The translations under genes and the position numbers were made by a program. From assembly GCF_043641665.1 (NCBI RefSeq), contig NC_092194.1:12563298-12627297 (forward strand): a stretch of 64,000 nt of DNA, in the 5' to 3' direction. This document shows positions 38,101 to 50,700 of this stretch, in pieces; positions within the stretch are counted from its first letter, which is position 1, and every line of letters begins with the position of its first letter. Source of the DNA: Enoplosus armatus (lineage: Eukaryota; Chordata; Actinopteri; Centrarchiformes; Enoplosidae). A model generated the notes under the pieces. The model was not told where the DNA came from, searched no databases, and saw nothing but the letters and a program-made list of their open reading frames with translations.

Positions 38101-40898
38101 AGCGGATCCTTGCAGATGACTCATTGGGGTAATCTGCTTCCTAAATGACTCTCAGTAATTAAAACTAAATTGGTATTCGTGTTATCAACTTAAAACTGCT
38201 GCCTTACACCTGCCGTAGCCATGGCGACGACAGCTGCAAACAGGCTGGAATAATAATAGTGTGACTCTGCTTCAGAGGAACTGACAGACAGGATGGAGGA
38301 AGAGGCAGAAGCCTGAAGGGTGTTGGTGAAGAAACACAAGCACAAAGAGGAAAGTGTAAAGACTTCATAGAGTACGTCCCCTCTGTCTTCACACAGAGAA
38401 CAGAAAAGAATGGCTGTGGTCGATATACTGTAGCTGTACAGTATGTCAATAAGTAAGTAAGCAATGATGTAAAACAAGCTGGCACGCCACATAAACAGAT
38501 GCGTGCCTGTAATTTTGTATACCAGGAATAACCACTAGGTTACCAGCGCGCCTCTGTGCCATCATTGTAAAACTTGATTAATCACTTAAGTTACTTTTCA
38601 AGCAAAAATGTGAAACATTTCCCAGTTCTAGTATTAGCTGCTTTTGGCTCCCACTCTTCTCTATTAGTGTTGGACTACTGATCAGACAAAACACACAATA
38701 AGACTATAATAAATTGTAATGGGCATTTTCTGCCTTTTAGTAGACCAAATGATTAATCAACAAATAGAGAAAAACTACAAATAATTGATAATGACAATAA
38801 TTGTTAGTTGAAGCCCTACATTTTTTCCCCAAGTTTGTAGTTTAATCCAAGGTTAGGTTTTTATTAATGACAGTTAACTGGTAACACAGTGTGAACCTTA
38901 AGTATTGTTGCTATGGTTACCTGCAGTCTATTATACTGCATTATGCAATTTTAATGAACACCTGCCAGCAAAATCGTATTTTCTGTGGCCAGAAATTTCT
39001 ATTGTTTGGAATAAATAACTGTCTTTAATGAAATAACTGACATCACGATCATGATGAATTGCAGAATAAAACCTTCATATCACTTCATAATCCTGCAATG
39101 CTGCTCTAAATCTGATTCCAGCTGTAGCATTGCCAATAGTTGTGCTAACTTACATTACTGTGTGTAAGCTGAAGATCTCTGAAGTCAGTATGAACATTTA
39201 GAGAGAAAAAAAAGGCCTGTTGAAAATCCTCTACTCAAATTGAGCAAAATGGCACACAAAACCTGTGCACAGATAAGTAAGAGTGCTCCGCTACCTATTG
39301 TTCTCACAGTCTGAGATAGAGAAGAGGAGAAATCCTTGCATACAAACAACCAAGTCTTCTCCTCCCCTTCTCTCCTCGTCTCCACCATCTGCTCCAAACC
39401 GCCCTTTCCAGGTGCCAAAGGAGGTGGGCTGCCATACTGCTGCACTTGTATGATTATGCAAATGATCTCATGCATATTTATTATATTTAATTATTCAGAG
39501 TCCTCATAGGATATTGGTGGGGTACGCAACTTCGTACTGGGATAGAAGTATTTAGCCACTGGCAGACACCGGCATGACTTGACCTTTACAGTAGGGAAAT
39601 GAGGGATTGTTTTCCTGTTGTGAAATACAGAGAAGTGCGGGGGGTGGTAGGGGGATCAGAAAGAGAGAAAGAGACTGAGACAGAGAGAGGGAGAAAGATA
39701 GGAAGCCCCATGGGTCCTGACATACATTCAACTGACAGTGACAGATATGATTCTAAAGAAAATGGTTTGTGGTACATTTATAAATTGAGGTAGCAGGGCA
39801 GATATTATCTCACTGCCTGTAACACTGTGCCAATTACACTGACTGTCAGGTAAATGATTATTCCCTTAGACCTCCCCAACGCACTTGGCACCTGCCTGAA
39901 ACTATACTGATAAATGGAAAAAAAACTGTACCAGACCACCACGTATATGGAGCAGTTTCAGCTTGAGAAAGGAGGACACAAAAACATCAGAATGATAACT
40001 AAAACTTGAATTGCATGAGTTTGAATAAAATAGGAATTGAGAATGCCTACATTATTGGAAACATTACACTACAGAAGCACCGAATCTCCGCTTTATTGAT
40101 TTCATCTTACAAGGCTAAATATCAATGCACATCATTTCTGGAAGTCAGTTTTACTGTTGCTATGATTACCTTGAAAGTCTTGTCCATGGAGGCAGACAGC
40201 AGCAGATGACTCAGATGAGGCACAGGACACCATTGCACTGTGTTGACTGGGCCCTGGTGGCCTCCCAGGCTCATCAGGAGCCTCCTTGGTATCCCAGCAG
40301 AGTGGGACTTGTTAGCTAGATAAGGCTTTACTCTTGCCGACACTTCTGAAAGAATTTGGCTTTCCCTGGTCTGATTCCCTGGGACTTGCTCTGCCGGGAG
40401 CTTTGTGTCCACTGTCTCTACTGAAGTGGCAAGTCTCAGTCTCTTGGGGATGTACGGCTTGACACTAGACAGGACAGTGTGATGTCTTTTTGCTGGGTTC
40501 GGCCCATCGCCCAAGCTTTGTGGCATGTGAGGAAGAGTTTGTAGTTGTGAGCTCTTCCCCTGACTTGCACGTAAACTCAGAGGAGCTGCAGTATCTCTAA
40601 AATGTTTTTCTTGTGATGTCCCGTAACTGCAATAGTTCCTTTCCAAGTCAAAACAGCTCTGTGGGTGTAGTGAAGAACTGCGTCTTTCTGAGATACCTCC
40701 AAGATATTGCAACACTGACCTGCCAGGGTCAGGTGTGAAGCTATGTGGGCTCTGTGTTACCTCAGAGGAATTAAACACCCTGACTTCTTGGTTTTGTTCA
40801 CAAGATCCAGTTTGAACAGAAGCTGTGGCTCCCTCCTCCGTTTGATCATGAGAATCATCCTCTGATTCTGAATCATCGTAGGCCACTAATGAAGACAT
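23480..40898 (-). CDS. wdr25: WD repeat-containing protein 25
   Basis: Six coding exons on the minus strand: 40898-40170, 36181-36034, 28031-27901, 25827-25657, 25046-24906 and 23701-23480. Every junction is AG/GT and the total is 1542 bp, or 513 residues (human about 544). The start [14 protein letters not shown] resembles the N-termini of WDR25 and the splicing factor PRP17/CDC40. The first 215 residues are polar and probably disordered. WD40 repeats follow ([56 protein letters not shown]) and the chain ends in GEIKVWH immediately before the stop. The family is a predicted beta-propeller scaffold with poorly known function; a spliceosomal role is suggested only by similarity to PRP17. The gene is divergent from wars1 and convergent with begain, as in human. 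The third exon uses a weak donor (GTCAAA), and the fourth has a UG-repeat acceptor. Confidence 0.95.
23702..24905 (-). other. wdr25 intron
   Basis: The intron precedes the last wdr25 exon. It is AT-rich, with a short (TA)n run at 23855-23872 and a C-rich patch at 24857-24885. No gene is seen. Confidence 0.8.
25047..25656 (-). other. wdr25 intron
   Basis: A 610-base intron between the fourth and fifth coding exons. It has no repeat or gene that I can recognise. Confidence 0.8.
25837..25896. repeat. (CA)30 microsatellite abutting a wdr25 splice acceptor
   Basis: An uninterrupted CA/TG repeat of 60 bases. On the transcribed minus strand it reads (UG)30 followed by UUUUU and ACAG, directly against the exon at 25827. 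It replaces a normal polypyrimidine tract. Confidence 0.98.
26575..26743. repeat. AT-rich MITE-like family, copy
   Basis: TATCTTTGGGTTTCGGACTG, CATTTCATAGACCAAATGAC and AATAATTGTTAGTTGCAGC are family hallmarks. Confidence 0.65.
28363..28620. repeat. AT-rich MITE-like family, copy
   Basis: It begins GAGATGTAACGATTAGTTGA (degraded terminus) and contains GTTGGACAAAACAAGATATTC and a CATTTTTCACTATTTTCTAAC segment. Confidence 0.6.
32225..32350. repeat. dispersed repeat with C19 homopolymer
   Basis: GTGTGAATGGTCGTCTGTCT, GATTGACTGGCAA, a run of 19 C (32290-32308), GCGACC and AGGATAAGAAGGTATAGC resemble a common teleost repeat tail ('..CCGCGACCC..GGATAAGCGGTATAG..'). Confidence 0.65.
34666..34806. 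repeat. nested long inverted repeat
   Basis: Arm 34666-34716 pairs with 34738-34788 (51 bases, two mismatches) across a 21-base loop. The loop-side segment 34714-34731 is itself the reverse complement of 34789-34806 (18 bases, one mismatch), the sequence immediately after the right arm. It lies in the large wdr25 intron. Confidence 0.95.
35095..35140. repeat. (TG)n microsatellite with GA tail
   Basis: About 17 TG units followed by a short GA run, in the large wdr25 intron. Confidence 0.95.
36182..40169 (-). other. wdr25 intron (4 kb)
   Basis: The intron between the first and second coding exons. It contains a repeat-family copy at about 38668-38819, a GA-rich patch at 39655-39700 and AT-rich sequence with homeodomain-like TAATTA words at 36930-36960. 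No gene is seen. Confidence 0.75.
38668..38819. repeat. AT-rich MITE-like family, copy
   Basis: TAGTAGACCAAATGATTAATC and ATAATTGTTAGTTGAAGCCC are present; the left part is degraded. Confidence 0.6.
40170..40898 (-). CDS. wdr25: wdr25 first coding exon
   Basis: The exon has 243 codons from the ATG at 40898-40896 to donor CAAG|GTAATC. A likely non-coding upstream segment begins at 40915 after CCAAACAG. It encodes the acidic, Ser-rich N-terminus, a basic patch ([12 protein letters not shown]) and the first propeller blade (residues about 213-243). The reading frame runs past the donor for only 15 more codons, so the splice call is well constrained. Confidence 0.93.
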
Positions 40899-40914
40899 CT
40901 TCTCATGTTGACAC

Positions 40915-42122
40915 TCTGTTTGGAAAATAAAGGCACAACAGGCGAGATGTCAGTGTAGTTCATCCATTCGAGGCCCAAGGGTGACATCTAGTGGTTACTT
41001 GAATTTCTGCACCTAAAAGTAGCATACTGACTTGCCGTTTTGTTACAACAACCATTAAATATTACATTAAAATAACTTGGCCTGGAGGTTTAACCACAAA
41101 TTTAAAAATGTTTTGTTGGGAATGTATATGTCACTAGTGGGGTGAAATGTCTAGCAGCCACCTGCATGTACCACCCAAGCAGACTGGAAGAGACATACGA
41201 AGAAGAAAAACCCACCATAGGCTCATTTTATTTAAAAAGGGCAAGGACGGGAATGTAATTTTCGGAGATCCAGAATTTCAGAGTTTCACTGTTTAGCATT
41301 AGCTAAACATTAGTTAACACTACGTGGGTAAGTTGTCCTTCTAGGCTTCTATCGGTCAACACAGCCAAAACAGAAAAAGAGTAACAGCTAGCTGCAGTTA
41401 AGTCAACTTACGACCTTCGGGCAGAGCAAATTCGCCGTGGCAATTGCATTTATATTGTTTGGTAACGTTGACGTAACACACAGACAGGAGGCAGTCGCAT
41501 TACGTTGACGCTAAAGTTTGCGTCTATGTTATGTCTTAATGTTAACTGTCAACAATATAGCAAAATTAGCTAACGTTGGTCGTTTGCATTTCTGACTCAA
41601 AGCCAAATATAACCTACAAGGAAAAGTGAGTCTGCCTTTAATTGTCGTACCTGCAATCCGGTTAAACCATCAATATCCGACTTCTGAGCTTTAAAAGTCA
41701 CACTTCAGGTCCAAAATCCCACCAAATCATTGAAGTTATTGTTGAGTTTCAGAATAAAAGTAATGTTTCGATTTCTCCACTCATGTCAGACTCCACCTAC
41801 GCGTGAAAGCTTTTATTTTGAAAGAAGCCGGAAGAATAAGCGGCTGTCCCACTCCTCTGACATATATCGTATTAAATGTATTTACATTGAGTTGAAGTCT
41901 TTGGATTCCCGTTAAATTAAACTGACAAACAATAGAAAGCCTTCTGCGTATTAAAAGTAATTCAAATAGTGTCAGTGGTGGCATTTTTGCGCAGATTAAT
42001 GCATAGCGGAACTTTTGAAGACACTTGTTTGCCTGGGAAGAATTTGATCCAAACACTACCTCACACAGGCTGATGCAAGTTGAATGAGTGAGCTGTCAGC
42101 TGTGAGTGAAGAATACTGCACG
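40915..42122. promoter_or_regulatory. divergent wdr25 / wars1 promoter region with candidate 5' UTR exons
   Basis: The two genes are head-to-head. On the minus strand a perfect donor GTAAGT at 41411-41406 could end a non-coding wdr25 exon, spliced to the acceptor before 40915. On the plus strand ACTGCACG|GTATGC at 42122/42123 could end a non-coding wars1 exon spliced to the acceptor at 42449. No TATA box is obvious. ETS-like CCGGAAG at 41829 and an ISRE at 41766 lie between. Transcription starts cannot be fixed from sequence. Confidence 0.55.
41764..41778 (-). promoter_or_regulatory. Interferon-stimulated response element (ISRE) candidate
   Basis: The minus strand reads GGAGAAATCGAAACA, containing GAAANNGAAAC (core 41766-41775). 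It lies in the wdr25/wars1 divergent promoter. Mammalian WARS1 is a known interferon-induced gene with ISRE/GAS promoter elements, so the position is meaningful. Function in this fish is inferred. Confidence 0.5.
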
Positions 42123-42463
42123 GTATGCTGGCCAGTCACTGTATTTAATCATTAATTACATCAGCTACTCAGTTATGTAATGTAATTTCAATAATTTTAT
42201 CATTTATGAAACACGGCAGCGTGAGGTACATCTCGGGGTAGTGTCAGACGATTAGCTAGCTCAATAGCTCTAGTTAGCTATAGTATGTTCACATATGGGA
42301 GTCTTCCCAACTGCTGTGGAAGGAGATACAGTAATCTAGAGCAGATAAAGCCTTTTGAATTATGTTAACCTCATACTAGATGCTATCCAGAACATGTCAC
42401 TTTCATTTGGTCAGTAATTATGTGTAACGTCTTTATTACTGTTACCTAGCCTGTGGGAAGAAG

Positions 42464-45562
<3,099 letters not shown>

Positions 45563-45950
45563 CCTGCTTGAGCAACTGAGATGTTCAGATTCATCTTGTC
45601 ATTCATTTCAGAACAAATAGTTAATCCATCTTTTTACGTTAAAGATTATTGTAATTTGTTATGGGAAGAGGGACATTTTCTCATATAGTTTGCATCCGGA
45701 CTGGAGAAAAATTTAAATGTAAATTACTGGAGCAATGGTGTGCTTCTCTGTGTCAAGCTAAGCATGGCATTGCCCTCGCCTTCATGCTAATTGTCATGCT
45801 ACTTGTTAGCTTCACGCTGCACCAAATGTACACATTTATCTTCATGAAGTGTTTGTGTATGCAGCACTGCTGTAACGTCACATGAGCCCTACTCCTCGCC
45901 CTGTGGTCAGTTCAGGATGAATGACGATTAAAGCAGAAGACAAATGTATA
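45563..45950 (+). terminator. wars1: wars1 3' UTR with poly(A) signal
   Basis: A short 3' UTR. ATTAAA at 45927-45932 is the first accepted hexamer and is followed by TGTATATTGTTG. Exact cleavage is not determinable. Confidence 0.5.
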
Positions 45951-47771
45951 TTGTTGCAAAATCTGCTTAGTGATCACAACACAGCTACACATCCACTGTA
46001 AAATGTTGGTTAAGAAGTCTTATTTTACTTGGAAAAAATAGCATTCTGATCAATAACTGTCACTTTTAGGAGATATATTGTGAGGCGTCAATCTCTTAAG
46101 AGATGGAGCACATACCAATAAGTATGTAAATCAGTGTCTTACTCAAGGGAACTAAACCAATGTATTTGTTGTCAGCAAAAGGGACTTGACTCAAGGTAAC
46201 TCTTTCTCTAAGCACAGTCCAAGTGAAGAAGTTTCATTCAATTTATGACCAGATTAAACATAAAACGGTACTTTTAACAAAAAAAACATCTTTTGCAAAC
46301 ATGTTTATGTGAAAATTAAATGATTTACATATCAATAACATGTATTTCACTTCATGTAAGTGCAACATTGTACATGCATATAATATTATGTTAATATTTA
46401 GTCATGGTCAGACAGCAAAAGTATAATTTTTTTCCCATAATATCCCACACCAACATATCAAGATTGAGGTTTTGTGATATAATGACCACACAATAGGCCT
46501 TTCTCATAAAAAAAACATTGTGACATGTCGCAGTAGGAAAAGCACAGGCGTAAACAATAAAATGAGTGATGGCTGAATTCCATTTAGCTGCTTTAGCTTC
46601 AGGATACTGTACTTATGTACAAATTTGAGGTACTTGTACTTGAGTATATTCTGTTCTTGCCACTTTCTACTTCTACTGCACTACATTTCAGAGGGAAACA
46701 TAGTACTACTACATAACTACAATTATTTGACAGCCTTAGTTGCTAGTTACTTTACAAATTAATTCTCACTACTTTCAGACTTTTTACAAACCAAACAAGC
46801 AATAAATTAATGGAGAAAATAATCATCAGATTAATCCTTAATGAAAATAATCATTAGATGCAGTCCTGTACAAAATAGCGTTCAAGTGAGTTCCACCTCA
46901 ATCAACTACAACAGCAAAATCCTGCTTTTACATGAATGCATGAGTAATAATAATATAATAATATAACATAGTATAGTATAACAGTCACAAGGGACATGTT
47001 TCTACATAGAGTACTTACACTTTTAATTCTGTAAGTACATTTTCTTGATTGTACTGTAATTAAATAACATTTTCAATGCAGGACTTGGGCATTGAAAGTG
47101 TGGTATTTGTACTTCTACTTAAGTGAAGGATCTGAATGCTTCCTCCGCCACTGCCCAGTTGGACACTCACACATGCGGATGACGACCCCCATGATAACAC
47201 TGTTGATTTTGACGGTGTGGAGAAGGACCAGCAGGCAGCGTCAGTTTCAAACTCTCCTCTGCGGCAGCCAATGGCCTTGAGGGGCGGACAGCACCCGCTA
47301 GGGGAGTTGTCTACGTCCAAGTAATCCGATTGGGCTGCCTTAAAAAAGGGCAAACACGCTTCTTCTTTTCTACTTTGAACCCCCGCCTCCTCCTCCTCCT
47401 CCTGCCGTACAGAAATAGAAAAGGTTTGGCATTAAAGGGCACTTTTAGCAGTGAGAGTGGGGACACATCAGCAAAATAAACCTGTCAAGAGTTTCAGCCA
47501 GGCTCCAGGCTCAGAGTCCGTGTGGTTATCATTAGCAGGAGGAAATCTTCCGTTTGCTCAGCATCAGCAACGCCTGAAACTCAAAAGAGGATATTTCAGA
47601 GAGAGCTAGCCAGTTTGGCTGAACACCAAGCCGGGGTTTTGTACAGCATACCCACGTCCAGACAGGTTCCGGGACAACATTTATAACAAAGTACCCACTA
47701 AGGGCTTGTGAATTACGTTTGTCAGCCATCGAATTAGCTTGACAATTTCCAACCGTTAGATTTTTGAGGGA
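45951..47771. other. wars1 - slc25a29 intergenic region and slc25a29 5' region
   Basis: About 1.8 kb with a large dispersed repeat (46590-47157) followed by likely promoter and 5' UTR sequence of slc25a29 (about 47340-47771). No mitochondrial-carrier signature or other coding exon was found, so slc25a47, which occupies this gap in human, is absent. Confidence 0.65.
46590..47157. repeat. AAGTA-rich dispersed repeat (copy C)
   Basis: TACTGTACTTATGTAC, CTACATTTCAGAGGG, TTGACAGCCTTAGTTGCTAG and the terminal AAGGATCTGAATGCTTCC/CGCCACTG match the family seen at 5018. It sits between wars1 and the slc25a29 promoter and carries a short scrap of the other family at 46800-46867. Confidence 0.7.
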
Positions 47772-50700
47772 ATGGCATTGGACTTCGCTGCGGGCTGCAT
47801 AGGAGGTAAGTAATTACCTAGTATTGATGTTAGCTAGAGACGTTAGCCAGGTTAACAAGTTCAGGCTAACGACTAGCATTAGCAGCAGCGCTCAATTTTT
47901 TTTTGCCGTCGTCAAGCAACGCGTGGACAACTCGAGCGGTGAGGTTCGTGATTTGTCCCCTTCTGCCACGTATGAGACACTTTATGAACAAAGAATGACA
48001 TATTAGAGACTCAAAATCCAAGTTTTAAAAGTATTTTTTTCCTAAACACGTGGAAACCCCGGATGTAACGTCAAGTTTGTGGAGTTACATTCCATACCTG
48101 TAGCTCCCAAACAGGGAGTGGTGTTTATGTTGTGTGTTGACATTCATGGAGTAGCTAGTTTCGTGTCAATTAAACTTGCACAAGTCAAGCCAATCCCAAA
48201 ATGGGGGAGGATTTTTTTTTTCTCTTTACAGTGTCAAAACTGTACTACAGCACTACATATCAGGATATGGCATCATCTATTCTTAGGATAATCACCAGAC
48301 AAGCTTCTCCAGCCTGCATTGTGAAATTACCCTCACCATTCCTCTTAAGGGAGTAACCGTCTAGAGAAAAGGGCGACCTAAAGGTTTCTGTTTGAGTGGA
48401 GGTGAGGTACTGTCAGAGTTTCCTGAAAAGCCTCACCCTAAATCCTTGGGAATCTTGTCAGCTGTTTTGTCTTTGCCCAAGGCCAGGTCATCACAAACTT
48501 TAGCACATCAAGGACCCCAGATAGTCTCGCTTTAGAGCACAGGCCCTGGTGTGATAAAGGTTTTGTCCAGAGAGCCTTGAGTTTAGTTTTTTTTTACTGT
48601 AAATCTAGAGATTGAGGTTGAATTAAAATTTTGTTTAAGCAGTGCATTAGACTGCTAATTGCAATCATTTATTTCGATACCAGATGCAGGAATATATTTT
48701 GTTATTCATTCACTCATTCATACATGCCAAATCCTTTCCCAAAGCAGGCTGGTTACACTAAAGTAATGACAGGAAGTGTATGTATAATTTGTTACCATAA
48801 GCTCCAGACTAGCACGTTAAGACTGCAGTGCACTTTTATGAACATCCATGCAGAAGTGCTACAACACCATTATAATTGCACATGGCAAATAACACTCAAA
48901 TAATAAGTAAAATCAGTATCATGGGTGCAGTTTTGAGGTTGTTTTTTTTGTTGCTGCGATTATGAAGACTCTACCGAAATGTCCAATATCGGTTACTCAG
49001 TTAAAGCCAGAGGAGGTATGTGTGCATAAGTTGTCAGGCCATGGACAAAGTTGCTGATGTGTGTGGGGAATGTGGACAAGATTCATTACGAAACTGAAAT
49101 TATAGTTCAAGTCAAATTATAGTCACATCAATGCTGACATACTGTCCTTTTACAGTGGAGTATAAGTGTGTTGCATTTGATGACTAGCTCTGATGATTGA
49201 ATACGTCTTTGCTTATGGGTCCTAATATGACATGGTCAGAAGTCACTTTTGTATGGCCTTTTGGCTCATTGGCATAAGTCAAGGACAGGGCACTGTTGAG
49301 CTTTCGTCACTGGGTACAGTGCAGTGACCAGCTGATAACTGCTCAGTCTCAGGGGGACGGGCTGTTTGCTGTTGCGAGATGAGCCACCTGATCGTAAACC
49401 TTTTTCTTCCCCAAAATCAAACCGTAATTTGCAATGCAACACTGTGATTAATCGATAATTAGGCTATATTGTGTTCATACCATATAGCCTTGTATTAGGC
49501 ATGTGTAGCTGCAGTGCTTCTATTAGGCCAAGAAGACAACAACAGATGAGTAATTAATTTGTATTTTCTAATATGATTTTTCAATTCCCGTCTCTTGTTT
49601 TTCAGGTGCTGCTGGTGTTTTGGTCGGACATCCATTTGACACTGTGAAGGTGGGTGTCTTTTCCATCTTCTTCACTATTTACTCATGTAAGGCAATGACG
49701 TGATCCAGTACTTTGCTGTTGAAATGTTGCAAGTCATACCACTCTGTTGGCAGCCTGAATTTGAATCCAGATAACTTATAGTTACAGTCAGGCTTCAATA
49801 AGACAGTGAGGTAATCGAGGTAGAGGAAAGGGCCATCTGATTACTGTAGGGTTATTATTAATACAAATACATATTTGTCGAACTGTTAAAGACATATGAT
49901 TTAGTTTTATCTTATGTAGATCATGTTTTCTGTCATATGTGTATTTCTTTATCTCTAAGCAAGTTGCATGCATAGCTTTTTATCAGTGCACATAGATGTT
50001 CAGAACAAGGAGCTGGTGTTCTCTAATCCTATACAATCATTGTTTTCAACTAACCGCAAAGTCACAGGAAGCATCATAGGCACTAAAGTTTGTAAACATG
50101 TCCATGCAGTGTTCATTTGGCTTTAAACTTTTATGAGAAAAAAATGCAGAAAGTCGTCACATTGAACGATTTCTGTGAATAAACAGGAATATTCTAAGTT
50201 TTCATGCAAGGCCGCTCACTCATGAGAGTGCAATCAACTGGCTGTCATAAATCATTCACTCAGGCAAGGCAAGGAAGTTTCAAATATAGCGCACGGTTGT
50301 TTGAAATTGCAGCCTCCACTTGCATAAATACAGAGATGGTGAATGGTTTGGTTGTAGCTCTTTTATGCGTTGCTTTCAATGTCATTTCTCCCTGAGCCGG
50401 TGTCTGGGGAGGCTGTCTTTAACAGCAGCAGTGTCACTGTGTTGTAGATGAGAGAGAGAAATAAACAACCTCTCCATGGAAATGTGACCTAGTAAGTATG
50501 GTCAAGGTTTTTTTCCTCCCTCTCACCCAATGTCTTGTCTTAAGCTATAGAAATTTATAAAACACAGAAGACATTTTGTTTTTTGTACAAATTCATTCTT
50601 GGTTAATTTTTTCTCCCTCATGTTGCACCCCCTAAGCATCCTCTTTTTTTTATCCTGAAAAGAACCATTTCAAAGTACTGTTGCCTGCTTGTTTCCCATT

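Noticed and set aside
42398..42409. Second IRF-like site (AAATGAAAGTGA on the minus strand)
   Set aside because: Only a partial match, and it lies downstream of the proposed first wars1 exon; too weak to list.
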